A stretch of 64,000 nt of DNA from a virus: IMG/VR virus record IMGVR_UViG_3300028559_000038, positions 1-64,000 of that record, one strand, 5' to 3'. Every line of letters begins with the position of its first letter. Within the stretch, counting starts at the first letter, position 1. The position numbers and the translations under genes are program-made. This document shows, in pieces, positions 18,701 through 28,108 of the stretch. Below the pieces are notes generated by a model that was given only the letters and a program-made list of their open reading frames with translations, was not told the origin of the DNA and searched no databases.

Positions 18701-19881
18701 TTGTCGTTGTTTTCATTAAAAGAAAAATTTTCATCAAAAATTGTAACGCTTCCAGTTGATGGCAAAAGTTGTCCTACTGGAATTGCTCCCTGTGATAGAT
18801 CGGAAAGAGTTTTATTAATTTTAAAATCAACTATCATGCTAGAAATGTTGGCGGTTAGTCTTGGAGACATTTCAATTAAATCAAATGTTGAGTCAAATTT
18901 GTTCATTGCTTTTACGACAAATCTTATTCCATCAATATATTCAAATTCGTTATAATAAAAAGTTGAATCATCGTTTGTTGTTTTTGTGGGATTAGATAAC
19001 TCAGTAACAAATGGAGTTTCATAATCAACATCTTCTGACTTTAAAAACCATTCATTGTTTGAGTAGTATAATTCTAAATATCCATCTGGTGCAATAATTT
19101 CTGAGTCATCACTTCTTTTATTGTTTTCGTTTATGTCTAAAATATCGACCCAATTGTTATTTTTTAAAACCTGAATTTTAAATTTTGATGGAACTGTTTT
19201 ATTTTTATTTCCATAAAACGGGTCTGAAATTGTCTCAGAAATTCCAACAGAATCTCCCCTGTCTAAATATCCTACGTTTGTTTGCATTTTAAAAACAATT
19301 CTATTACATGGCACGCTATCTTTATATACTATGAATGGACACGCATCTTCTATATAATTAAAGTTATTAATTTTAATATTAGAAATGCCCCTTTCTTTTC
19401 CATCTTCTTTTCTATATGAACTCCAATATTTAAAGTCATCATTTCTCGATGACATGTAGTATCTGGGTGAGTTATTTCCAAAGTGTGTATTGTTAGGCAA
19501 ATATTTATTATTAAAATAATCGGTTTTGTTAATACCAGATCTTGGCCTAAACGGCTTTGTGCAATCCTCTAAAGAATAATACAAAGATTTTTTTTCATCC
19601 AAAGATTGAAAAACCTGTACACTGTTATCTAAGTTATAAGTGTTTTGTTTTTTTTCATAAGATAATAATGCGTCTTCATAGTAATTTCCTAAGTCGTCTT
19701 GATCAAATGTGTTTGGAATTGTTTTATATATGCTTGTATTTTCATTTGGCCTATATCTATAGTTACCTATTTTTTTAATATTTCCAGGAACATTCATATT
19801 CCATTCAGCAATTGTTACAGAGTTAATATATATATCGTTAGATTTTTTTAAATAATCTAATAGATCTTCATTGCTAAACAC
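15754..19881 (-). CDS. Large minor tail protein with LamG-like region
   Basis: The 1375-aa protein starts at GTG (19879-19881). The central part has a concanavalin/LamG-type beta-sandwich pattern (YDLSVEYEDVGTSKRFYLF, NNKVVGIVDDLDPLP). The C-terminal part contains GDIVEIDYTKNDV and a YSIEYGRKN segment, as in tail-tip hub proteins. It lies immediately after the distal-tail-like gene in the usual tail order. It may be the tail hub/Tal-like protein with carbohydrate binding. A catalytic hydrolase motif was not recognised. Confidence 0.7.
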   Translation of the reverse strand: MFSNEDLLDYLKKSNDIYINSVTIAEWNMNVPGNIKKIGNYRYRPNENTSIYKTIPNTFDQDDLGNYYEDALLSYEKKQNTYNLDNSVQVFQSLDEKKSLYYSLEDCTKPFRPRSGINKTDYFNNKYLPNNTHFGNNSPRYYMSSRNDDFKYWSSYRKEDGKERGISNIKINNFNYIEDACPFIVYKDSVPCNRIVFKMQTNVGYLDRGDSVGISETISDPFYGNKNKTVPSKFKIQVLKNNNWVDILDINENNKRSDDSEIIAPDGYLELYYSNNEWFLKSEDVDYETPFVTELSNPTKTTNDDSTFYYNEFEYIDGIRFVVKAMNKFDSTFDLIEMSPRLTANISSMIVDFKINKTLSDLSQGAIPVGQLLPSTGSVTIFDENFSFNENNDNSIIKNYLNKNVKFVFYENIYNKDLSVNYFVPIKTLYSDNFPQTNNDGSSVSINLRDFYFYFESKTAPRMLLTDVSLSFAISTILDSVGFTNYTFKRLGYEKDPIIPYFFVAPEQSLAQVLNELAVSTQTAMFFDEYNNFVVMSKNYIMPEKNERVTDFKLIGTNNQLADGVIKNKSQSENLSNIISISSQDKKIYNDGKINYTSRYIQRSYGSLNQSSLLDREKTWIYKPALLWESSGDDSMKTINDRVSKQSNFILSAVPINSDLVSALPTVQNGIVINNIIDVGENAYWLTRYTGYFYSNGEIIKYDAVEYNITGVGNVWISNNQEYQDYFGNLKFNGKIYPTGLVRIFSNPHYETIDNQLRLKEGAVFEHGRAQFGTKISSHSAGISSNWTDNSYVRGCSMRSDLLFNTSLEIEYPITTLGEAGKSDTLAKKSLRNGIIKNFMSNNFLTETQLNSLPSAETGTIQSSALVFSGPVFESSDKPINFISYIYKSLNNSFKHFGTRMRIIGKSENTDNRLQTPTGSAIYYQLPSTQPNQNSNIGGGSGGIGIMINPETNNGYYFEIVALTQKNIESYTKINADGTKDVNVYNMVFYKIKKDDSGNAIPIKIWSGLSSILVDDGQFTGQYRIAGEEKPTVYDLSVEYEDVGTSKRFYLFINNKVVGIVDDLDPLPFYNNACLFVRGSSKCMFENIYALGKNYSQNTVFDVADSVSNVFGDSKISANDSFRKYAMSGILQSTYLTGISAAQPPDYNIYYDEFGSIFREVAYFNIKYDKAFPALYAQISPTPSTIKGYVVSGFQADSYGAEFLVFNATDSALNLDETGGNYLKIQGITFTQDTTYTASVDDYFNKKSNFSEQDNLDTNTIRSSLFALQNYNYIKQSRLNHGVSTFSLETPYIQNSSDAENLLGWIINKSMKPKKMVGAEIFSLPVLQLGDIVEIDYTKNDVSIISDPDTQFVVYSIEYGRKNNGPEMTVYLAEV

Positions 19882-19882
19882 G

Positions 19883-20488
19883 CTAGACCTCTTCTAAAGT
19901 TATATTAATATTCCATAAGTCTTGGTTTGCAAAACCACTTCTTTTTACAACAGAGTATGAAAAATCTGCAAAATACATTAAAACAATTTGATTATATTTT
20001 GTTTGATCTGCATTATTATCGTAAGCAAGAAATACCCAGAACGGTCCTGGATGATTGTCGTACCAATTTAATAACTCTGTTCCTCCTGCACCTGCGTCTA
20101 CAGTAAACTGCTCATAAGTACCAGATAATGCAGAGGCTCCCGAAGAATCATAGTTTGGATTATTCTTAAATGACCTTGACGGGAGTAACTGCCAAGAAGT
20201 AGATAATGTAAGTTTGTCAGCAATATTGTAGGCTCTCATATTTCCATTAATCATTCTTTGCCTGTTTTGAATTCTATTAGATGAAAAATTTAACTCAGAT
20301 CTATTGTGATCGCTAGTTATTAAAAAGGTATTTTGTTCATCAGTCGGCACACCAGTATTATTTGCCCCTATTTCTGTTCCTGTTGGGTAATAAAATCCAT
20401 TTGATAAAGTCCCGGAATTTTCTGACCAAAGCATAGCCTGAGGGCTATAGTATTTTTTTCTACCACCTAAGTACGCTGCAGTTGCCAT
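19883..20488 (-). CDS. Distal-tail-like minor tail protein
   Basis: The 201-aa protein directly follows the tape measure gene, with a TAATG overlap. This is the usual place for a distal tail (Dit-like) protein. The sequence is beta-rich with many aromatic residues (GPFWVFLAYDNNADQTKYNQ, MYFADFSYSVV) and ends WNINITLEEV. It probably forms the ring joining the tail tube to the tail tip. The assignment rests mostly on gene order. Confidence 0.65.
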   Translation of the reverse strand: MATAAYLGGRKKYYSPQAMLWSENSGTLSNGFYYPTGTEIGANNTGVPTDEQNTFLITSDHNRSELNFSSNRIQNRQRMINGNMRAYNIADKLTLSTSWQLLPSRSFKNNPNYDSSGASALSGTYEQFTVDAGAGGTELLNWYDNHPGPFWVFLAYDNNADQTKYNQIVLMYFADFSYSVVKRSGFANQDLWNINITLEEV

Positions 20489-23400
20489 TAGTACTTATTC
20501 CCCCTAATTCTTTGTGAGTCCATATTTTTAATTTGCGTAAGAACAACCCTAGCAATATCATTTGGATTCATTGACCCACCACTTGCATCAATACTTAAAC
20601 TATAATTATACACTGAATTGGAATTGTTTGTAACTTCATTTCTATTTGCTTGTACCATTCCAGAGTTGTACCCTGAAAGTGCATTTTGTGGATATCCTGA
20701 TTCATTCATTTGCTTTAGCAATGGTCCAAACCTTTGCGTTGCAGACTTACTCATAACATATTCTCCTGGAGTAAGCATTGCAGGAACTGTGTCTGACCCA
20801 CGAGACAGGCCTCCTTTTGCAAAGTATTGAGGAACCATTCCTCCCTTACTTAAGTAGCCTAATGCCTGCTTTCTTAAAGCAACAGCATCGGAAGAAGCAA
20901 TGGCTTTTACTGCTCCAATCTCTTTCATCATTTTTACTGTTGCTGATTCTGCTGCATTATAGTTACCCTTTTTAACAAGATTTTGAATTCCAGAAGTTAA
21001 TCTTGCGGCAATTCCTTTTTGTGTACCATCAAGACCTGTAGGTGTTCCACCTCTAACAGTATCTTCAACATCGTCTAAGGTTCCACCCCCTGCAAGTTTT
21101 GCTGCCAGGGCTACCATTCTTATTAAAACTTGTTCTGCTCTTTTTAGTGCCTCTGTGTATGAATCAGTTTGAACTTCAGCAGCACGTATTGCCAACTCTG
21201 CCTGCGCAAACCTTTGTCTTTGCGCATCAATAGCATCTATTTCTTTCTTTAAGGATGACTCTAATACGGCTAATTGGTTTACTTTTAACTGATAGTTTTG
21301 ATCCTCTAACGCAATAATTTCATTAATTTTAATTTGTTGCTGTTCTTCAATAGCATATATTTGTAAACTTATAGCATACATTTTTTCTTCAATTTGCACT
21401 CTACTTAATCCAGAAGCAGATCTTAAGGCTGCAATTTGATTTTCTTGGGCAACCTGCAAAGCATGTAAACTATCTTCTTGGGCGTACTGTTGATTTTGCG
21501 CCCTTATGTCTTGTGCTATTTGTGCTGCTTGTGATATGTCTCCACTAGATAGTGCATCAGCAAGAGATATTTTAGATTTTTCTTGTTGAACAAGCCTACT
21601 GTTTAATTCATAAACTTTTTGAAGAGCCTCTTTTTGCTCTTCATATTTTTTAGTTATTAACTCTGCACTTTTTTCTATTAAAGATAAATCGTGATTTAAT
21701 TTTTTAGTTTGATCTTGAAGAGCCTGAATTGGTCTATCATATTCTATTTCAATGTATCTTCTTTTTGCATCTATTGCATCTTCATTCGCTTTAATCAGAC
21801 CATTGATTCTTTTAATTTCTGGCTCATACCTAGCACGAGCCTGACTTTCTTGAACATCTAGCATTTCAGAAACCTTAGACATATCATCACGAAATGACTG
21901 AATAGGGTTAATAAATCTTGCAGTCTCTTGATTCTTTTTATTCGCCGTTTCAAAATCTTTTGCTGCTTGTATAGCATCTTTTCCTGCTGACTTTGATGCG
22001 ATTGCTGCAGCGAGATTTGCATCCGCAACCATCTCTAAAGCAGTTGCATTATCTATTCCCGCTTTTGTTAATTTTATAAATGCTTGTTTTTGATCATCAG
22101 CGGTTTTTGTTAAACCAATTTGCCTTGCCTGGAATATTCCAATTGTTTTTTCGTCATATGCTTTTCTTGCTGCCTCTCCAAGTTTTGTCAACGCTACTGC
22201 TCCATCATTGCTTACTTTAATTAACTTGCCTTGAATAGCCTTTTCTATTCCTCCTACCCAATCAATAAAATCTGTGTTTCCAGTAATTGTAGATAGTTGT
22301 TGATTTAATCCTTTAAATATTGTTAAATCTTTATTTCCTCCAAGAATACGCATAAGTTCTTCGTCTCCACCCTCGGCATTAATTCTTGAATCCCTTGTGC
22401 GCTTTAAGTCAGTTAAAATTGAATCAAAGGTTGTATCTCTATTGCCACCTGGTACATTTTTATTACCACCTGGGATTGTGTTATCTATACTAATTTTTGT
22501 TACTTTTTGTGCAGACTCAACATAATAATCTGCTTCAGTTTTTCCTGGATTTTGTTTTAGCCAATTTTGAATTGCTTCTGAATTATTTCCTTTAATATTT
22601 GCCATTGTTGTAAGTGTTTGCAAATATACCTTTTGTTGTTCTGCTGGAAGTTTACTAAAATATTCTTGATCTTTTCTTAAGGCCTCCATTTCTTTTGCAC
22701 CTAGTATTTTTGTTGCAATGTCTAAATCAATTTTTCCTTTTTGTTTATTAATCTCATCTATTGTTGACTGTAGTTTTGCTGCTTCAATTGGATTATTGCT
22801 GTAATATGTTAATGCAACTTCAATATCCATAACATTTCCAACTTTACTTATGTCTGCAAAAAGTTTTAGATATTTTTCTGCTTCTGCTGAAGTTTTGCCA
22901 CTAATGTCCGCAATAAATTTTGTCTGTTGCTCTTTAAGTGGATTTCCATTTTTATCTTGAAATAGGTTAACAACTGACATTGCTTGATTAGCAAAAGCAC
23001 CACCAAACTTTGTAACAATATTCATAACTTTGGTTAAAGTTTCTGAATCTTTCCCAAATGTTTCTATCAAATTAACAATTTGCATTGGGTCCATTTGACC
23101 AGAGGCTAATTGCATTTTTAAAGTAAATTGTGCTTCTTTAGATAAAGACGAACCACTTAATAAATCTGTAGCAAGTGGTGCTATATCTGCCATAGCAGTA
23201 TCTTTATATTTACTTGTAATCTGTTTGTCTAATCCAGTTTCAAGTGCTCCACGAACTGCTCCAGATGAATTTTTATATGTATTTTGTATATCTGTAACTA
23301 ATTTTCCATTTTGCTCAAGCAATGTAGAATTTTCTCGTTGATAGTCATTTTGTAACTGGATTGCTTTTGCAGTGTCTCCAGCAGCCTTAGCATTAGCAAT

Positions 23401-26400
23401 TCTTTGTTCATACTCAAGTCTTAAAGAATCTTGCATCTGTTGGCTTTGTTCTAAGGCCATTTTTTGCATAGCAACATTTGCTCCAGATGCCCTACCAAGT
23501 TTTTCCTGTTGTCCTTTTTGACTATACCATAGCGCTCCTGCGCCAATTGCTGCGCCAATTGCTGCTCCGATTGCTGTTCCAACAACTGGAACAACTGATC
23601 CAGCAGTAGCGCCAGTCGCTGCAGCGCCTAACACCCCTCCAGCAATAGCACCTCCTACACCTAAACCTATTGCACCAACTTTTGTTTGTGTTTTTGTCAG
23701 TGCCCCTGCTCCAGCAGATGATAAAAGTTTTGATTGGTTTTCCAAACCTTTACGTGATTTTTCCATTAGTTCTACTCTTATTTTTAAAGGATCTTTTATT
23801 AAATTTTCCCCATTAACACCAATCAAATTTATAAGTTTTGCATTAACACTAATTCCAAATGAGTAGTCTCCTATTTCTGAGGCTATGTTGGCAGCGATAC
23901 TTCTGGCTTGCGCTGGATTAATTGCTCCTGCAGCAATTCCGGTTGCTAATTGATTTAATAATTGATCCTGTGCCGATTGCCTTCCCCCAGTTTTAATAGA
24001 TTCAGAAACACCAGATACCATAGATTTTCCTGTTTCAGATTTAACAAAGTTTTCACCAAATGTTGTTTTTCCAGTTTGCACTGCAAAGGGATTAAGAAGA
24101 TTTCCTCTTCTTCTATTCATAATTTCTCCAGCACTTACTTTATTTGAAAATATTGCAAGATCCTGTATTGCTTTATTTCCGCTTCCCATTGCTTCAGACA
24201 TTTCAATAGCACTATCTTGTGCTTTATCAAATGCCCTTCTAATAAGAACAACAGATGCTGCTAATGCTGTTAATCCTGCTGCTGCTGCACCTAATGGATT
24301 TGCAAGCATTGGAGCAATCATTGCTAATCCAGAAACTCCCATTGCAACATTTCCTAAACCAGTATTTCCTGTAGCATAACCAGCCATTGCAGCAGTTCCT
24401 GCAACCATAGATAGAGGACCCGTCATGCCAGCCATACGGTTCATTTTTTGTGATTTCATGTCTCTTTTTGACTGTTTATCATTTTCTGTATTATCTTTAG
24501 ACGCATCAGTATTTTTTTCTATTGCATCAATAAGTTTTGATTCTGGAACATACAAACCACTTGCAGTTTGTGAAAATGTTTTTCCAGCCATTAAGGATGG
24601 GTCATCTGCTCCACCTATTGCACCAGAAAATCTTGGGCCTTTGACCCCGTATGGAAAAACTCTTGCCAAATTAGATGTAGACATGAGTCTTGTATCTCTT
24701 GGATTTGCTGTTATTGTTTTACCACTTGGTTTTGGTTCTCCAGTTTGTCCACCAACTACACCAACTTTTCCATCTTTAGTTTGATAAACTTCTCCTTTGG
24801 CTACTGCCAGAGTAGATGCTGTAGATTGGTACCCTTTTTCTAAAGATTTATCTGAGAAATAAACTCTATTGGCTTTTGACCCACGACCAAGACTTACTTC
24901 TTTTCCATCGGTAGTTGTAACAATAAGACTCTTTGTTGCTGTTTGTCCAGTCTGCCTCTGTCTTGTTTCTACTCTAAAGTCTTTAATAATTCCAGCACGC
25001 TTTGCTTGTTCTAAAATTTGAGCGCTAGTTTGAGGGGTAGACCCTAATCCTTTTCCTAAAGAGTATCCGCCAATTCTTTCATATTGACTTAGCATTTTTT
25101 GATATGCTGGAGTAGATTTAATATTATCAGGAACATTTTTAAAAGCATTTTCTATAACGGCATCGGTAACTCTTGGAGATCTTCTTATTTGATCCATCAT
25201 TGCTGAATCAATTGCTTGAGTTTCTGCTGAAGTTAATCCTGAAGGTGCCCACTTATTTGGGCGACTTGCCCATTCTCTTTCAAAATCGCCTAAAGACACA
25301 CCACTTCTTGTTGCCAAACCTTTATTTAATGTAGGATCAAATGAAAGTGCTAAAGAACCGTATGCTCTTGCTTCTGGAGATTTTCCTGTTGCTCTCAATA
25401 CATCTCTATACATTTGGGCCTGAAGTTTTTCATTTTCTGTTAGTCTTCCTTGTGCAATTATGTCATCTAGATTTGTTAATCTTCCCCCGCCTATGTGAGT
25501 ATAGTCATCCCCTGCAGAAACAGTTCCTTTTCCGTATTTTTTAATTTTTCCAGTAACAAGCGCTTCTACAAGTGGTTTATATGTTTCATCTTGTGCAATT
25601 TCTGTAGGAATGACAGCCTCTCCTGGCATCAATAGAGATGGTACAGAATCTTTTCCTGAAGTTCCACCAACAACACCAGTTGTTCCTGATGCAAATTTCT
25701 TAGGGCCAAGGTTTTTAAATCCTGGAGCCATCATTCCTGGATTTGTTCTGGCAAAATTTGCTGCTGCTACTGTTGCGTTTATATATGCTTGTCTTAATGC
25801 TTTGACTGCTACCGCTTCTACTGTAAATGATTGAGTAAGTCTATTGTGAGCCTGGTCCAATGAGGTTGCAACCGTTGCCGCTTCTAACTGTTCTGAATTT
25901 AAATAATTTGTTTGATCAGCCAAAACTTTGGTACTAGCGCCAGACTTTAAAAATCCAGCCCTCAGTGTTCCGAACAATTTAATGATATTTGCTGTAGCAT
26001 TTAAAACTAAACCAAATGTCATTAACAACACAGGGCCAATTACTCCAACCAAAGTTCCTGCTACAACAATAAACTTTTTTGTTCCTTCACTTAAATTGTC
26101 AAATTTATCTAATAATGAACCTATAACTTTTACTATCGGAGTTACGGCTTGTAGGAATGTTTTTCCTATTGGTGCAATAGCAACTTTTAATTTTTCAATA
26201 GATTCTCTAAAGTCAGTTCCTATAGCATTTTCTACAGTCTTTAATTCTCGTTCAGATAAAATTGCAAGTTCTTCAATTGACGCTGAGGCTAGGCCTAATA
26301 CTTTGGAAGCCTGAGTGCCTTCTTTTGTTATGTTTTGAAATAGTGTTGATAAACGTGAAAATTGAAACTTACCAAACAATTGTTCAATTGCACGGGAGCG

Positions 26401-27699
26401 ATTTAGTGGATCTAGTGTGTCTAATGCCTGAGCAAAATCTACGACTGTTTCTCTAATGTTTCCTTGGTTTCCCTCAACAATTGCTTTAATGTTAACTCCA
26501 AAACCAGCCAACATTTCGCTAGCCTTTTTGCTCGGATTAATTAATGATGCAAGGCCAGATTTAAGTGCGTTAGCGCCTTCTGATGCATTAATTCCGCCTT
26601 CTTTCATTGCGGTTAAGAAAAATGCTAAATCTTCAACAGATCCGCCAAGTTGTTTTATTACTGGGCCTGCTTTAGGGATTGCAATAGTTAAATCTTCAAT
26701 GGATACTACAGTTTGGTTTTCTACTGCGTTAAGGAAGTTAATTTTATTTGCTAGGTCTTCTGCTGCTACTCCAAAAGCGTTTGTTACTGATATAGTTGTT
26801 TCTAATGCTTGCCCCTGCTCTACCCCGCCAAGAACTGCAAGTCGAGTTGCTTGTGCTACTTGTGCTGTAAGGTCTGCTCCAGTTTTACCCATTGCTGCTG
26901 CCTTGGCAGCCATCTCCATAGTTTCAGTAACTGCAACACCATATTTAGTAAAACCTTCAGCAAGAAGTTGTATTTCTTTTAATGCTTTATTAGTTTCATC
27001 TGCAGTAGTAAAAATATCTCCATAAACACGTTTAAATTTAATGGCTTGTGCTTCAAGATCCATAAATGTTTTTGATGCTACAGTTCCAAAGTATGCGAGT
27101 GGTATTGTAAAACCTACCATTAATTGACGACCAGCCCACTGAGTATTTTTACCAAAATTTAAAAGATTTGTCGATCCTTGTTTTAGTAATTGATTAAATA
27201 GTGCCTGTTTTTGTGCTGCTAATGCTGTTTTGGTTGCATAGTCATTCATATCCAATGTTCTTGGAGTAATTGACATTGCCTTAATTGCTCCAGATGCGTC
27301 ACGACCCATTTTAATATATTGAGTCTGCATCTTCTTAACACGTTCTTCTGCTACCTTGCCAATAGTATTAAATTCTTCTTTAAATAATTTTCCAAATGTT
27401 CTTGTAGATCCGCCTGCATAACGGAAATACTCACGCATTGAAAGTTTGTTCTTTTCAAGTGAGTGAGTAAATGATTCTGTCGAACTTCTTACTAGTCCCA
27501 TTTGGGCAGTAAATTTGCCCGTAGCATTGATTGAATTTAAAAGATTAGTGGATAGATTTTTTTGCGCTGCTATTGAGGCTGCGCTACCTTTTGATAGAGA
27601 TGAATGAAAGGCTGCTAGTTGCCTTTGTAAATTTTTTAGTTCTGCTAAAGCGGCTGACGAATCAATTTGAACGCCAATTCTAGCGTTTACATCAGCCAT
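20488..27699 (-). CDS. Tape measure protein
   Basis: The 2403-aa protein is the longest gene in the window and has the typical tape measure layout. The N-terminus is coiled coil, and a helical core (about residues 170-520) contains phage-tape-measure motifs (FGKNTQWAGRQLMVGFTIPL). Hydrophobic segments lie near 530-570, and a glycine-zipper region near 1370-1430. Coiled coils follow near 1950-2200. Motifs such as SVPSLLMPGEAVIP and DTVPAMLTPGEYVMSK occur in many siphovirus tape measures. It sets tail length and may help form the DNA channel. At roughly 0.15 nm per residue the tail would be about 350 nm. Confidence 0.95.
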   Translation of the reverse strand: MADVNARIGVQIDSSAALAELKNLQRQLAAFHSSLSKGSAASIAAQKNLSTNLLNSINATGKFTAQMGLVRSSTESFTHSLEKNKLSMREYFRYAGGSTRTFGKLFKEEFNTIGKVAEERVKKMQTQYIKMGRDASGAIKAMSITPRTLDMNDYATKTALAAQKQALFNQLLKQGSTNLLNFGKNTQWAGRQLMVGFTIPLAYFGTVASKTFMDLEAQAIKFKRVYGDIFTTADETNKALKEIQLLAEGFTKYGVAVTETMEMAAKAAAMGKTGADLTAQVAQATRLAVLGGVEQGQALETTISVTNAFGVAAEDLANKINFLNAVENQTVVSIEDLTIAIPKAGPVIKQLGGSVEDLAFFLTAMKEGGINASEGANALKSGLASLINPSKKASEMLAGFGVNIKAIVEGNQGNIRETVVDFAQALDTLDPLNRSRAIEQLFGKFQFSRLSTLFQNITKEGTQASKVLGLASASIEELAILSERELKTVENAIGTDFRESIEKLKVAIAPIGKTFLQAVTPIVKVIGSLLDKFDNLSEGTKKFIVVAGTLVGVIGPVLLMTFGLVLNATANIIKLFGTLRAGFLKSGASTKVLADQTNYLNSEQLEAATVATSLDQAHNRLTQSFTVEAVAVKALRQAYINATVAAANFARTNPGMMAPGFKNLGPKKFASGTTGVVGGTSGKDSVPSLLMPGEAVIPTEIAQDETYKPLVEALVTGKIKKYGKGTVSAGDDYTHIGGGRLTNLDDIIAQGRLTENEKLQAQMYRDVLRATGKSPEARAYGSLALSFDPTLNKGLATRSGVSLGDFEREWASRPNKWAPSGLTSAETQAIDSAMMDQIRRSPRVTDAVIENAFKNVPDNIKSTPAYQKMLSQYERIGGYSLGKGLGSTPQTSAQILEQAKRAGIIKDFRVETRQRQTGQTATKSLIVTTTDGKEVSLGRGSKANRVYFSDKSLEKGYQSTASTLAVAKGEVYQTKDGKVGVVGGQTGEPKPSGKTITANPRDTRLMSTSNLARVFPYGVKGPRFSGAIGGADDPSLMAGKTFSQTASGLYVPESKLIDAIEKNTDASKDNTENDKQSKRDMKSQKMNRMAGMTGPLSMVAGTAAMAGYATGNTGLGNVAMGVSGLAMIAPMLANPLGAAAAGLTALAASVVLIRRAFDKAQDSAIEMSEAMGSGNKAIQDLAIFSNKVSAGEIMNRRRGNLLNPFAVQTGKTTFGENFVKSETGKSMVSGVSESIKTGGRQSAQDQLLNQLATGIAAGAINPAQARSIAANIASEIGDYSFGISVNAKLINLIGVNGENLIKDPLKIRVELMEKSRKGLENQSKLLSSAGAGALTKTQTKVGAIGLGVGGAIAGGVLGAAATGATAGSVVPVVGTAIGAAIGAAIGAGALWYSQKGQQEKLGRASGANVAMQKMALEQSQQMQDSLRLEYEQRIANAKAAGDTAKAIQLQNDYQRENSTLLEQNGKLVTDIQNTYKNSSGAVRGALETGLDKQITSKYKDTAMADIAPLATDLLSGSSLSKEAQFTLKMQLASGQMDPMQIVNLIETFGKDSETLTKVMNIVTKFGGAFANQAMSVVNLFQDKNGNPLKEQQTKFIADISGKTSAEAEKYLKLFADISKVGNVMDIEVALTYYSNNPIEAAKLQSTIDEINKQKGKIDLDIATKILGAKEMEALRKDQEYFSKLPAEQQKVYLQTLTTMANIKGNNSEAIQNWLKQNPGKTEADYYVESAQKVTKISIDNTIPGGNKNVPGGNRDTTFDSILTDLKRTRDSRINAEGGDEELMRILGGNKDLTIFKGLNQQLSTITGNTDFIDWVGGIEKAIQGKLIKVSNDGAVALTKLGEAARKAYDEKTIGIFQARQIGLTKTADDQKQAFIKLTKAGIDNATALEMVADANLAAAIASKSAGKDAIQAAKDFETANKKNQETARFINPIQSFRDDMSKVSEMLDVQESQARARYEPEIKRINGLIKANEDAIDAKRRYIEIEYDRPIQALQDQTKKLNHDLSLIEKSAELITKKYEEQKEALQKVYELNSRLVQQEKSKISLADALSSGDISQAAQIAQDIRAQNQQYAQEDSLHALQVAQENQIAALRSASGLSRVQIEEKMYAISLQIYAIEEQQQIKINEIIALEDQNYQLKVNQLAVLESSLKKEIDAIDAQRQRFAQAELAIRAAEVQTDSYTEALKRAEQVLIRMVALAAKLAGGGTLDDVEDTVRGGTPTGLDGTQKGIAARLTSGIQNLVKKGNYNAAESATVKMMKEIGAVKAIASSDAVALRKQALGYLSKGGMVPQYFAKGGLSRGSDTVPAMLTPGEYVMSKSATQRFGPLLKQMNESGYPQNALSGYNSGMVQANRNEVTNNSNSVYNYSLSIDASGGSMNPNDIARVVLTQIKNMDSQRIRGNKY

Positions 27700-27720
27700 T
27701 CATTTGCACCCCGTTTATTT

Positions 27721-28053
27721 TTAGTTATTGGCGAGTACTGTATTTAACAAGGCATTTGCGTCTGCCAATTTAATTCCAGATGCTGCTTCAATAATTTTAT
27801 AAGTAGTTGGAAGGTCTAAAATCTCTTCTAACTTTTCGATGTCTTTTGATAACTCTGGACTAAACTGCTCCATTGCAATCTGAGCACACTCTACTAACAA
27901 TGTCATAGACTTATCATTATCTTCTGCTACTGCTGCAACCTGCTCAAATTTTTTCATAAATGGTCTTAGTAACGATAGTTTTAATGGTCTAACATTAATT
28001 TTTGTTCCATCCATTAATACAAGTTCTGTTCCATCTGTTTTTGTTGTTGGCAT
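27721..28053 (-). CDS. Tail assembly chaperone (short paralogue)
   Basis: The 110-aa protein lies just upstream of the tape measure gene, the usual place for tail assembly chaperones. It is similar along its length to the N-terminal part of the 226-aa protein upstream. Shared features are INVRPLKLSLLRPFMKKF against IEISPLKIKYLREFMDIF, the LVECAQIAMEQF/LIECIRICMKQF helix, and the LPTTYKIIEAASGIK/MPTIFEILDVAAGIK segment. It has its own ATG with AGGAAAGGGA just upstream, and a TGATATAAT element at 28084-28092. Confidence 0.75.
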   Translation of the reverse strand: MPTTKTDGTELVLMDGTKINVRPLKLSLLRPFMKKFEQVAAVAEDNDKSMTLLVECAQIAMEQFSPELSKDIEKLEEILDLPTTYKIIEAASGIKLADANALLNTVLANN

Positions 28054-28083
28054 ATATTCCCTTTCCTAGGTAGATTTGAATTA

Positions 28084-28092
28084 ATTATATCA
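28084..28092 (-). promoter_or_regulatory. Extended -10 promoter TGATATAAT for short chaperone
   Basis: TGATATAAT on the minus strand lies about 30 nt upstream of the ATG at 28051-28053, in the 55-bp gap between the two tail chaperone genes. It implies separate transcription of the short chaperone and the tape measure gene. No clear -35 was found. Confidence 0.5.
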
Positions 28093-28108
28093 CAAAACCA
28101 GCGTATTT

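Noticed and set aside
26456-27025. 189-codon plus-strand frame opposite the tape measure gene
   Set aside because: It is antisense to a well-supported tape measure gene, lacks a ribosome site, and its hydrophobic, Ala/Ser-rich sequence is a frame shadow.
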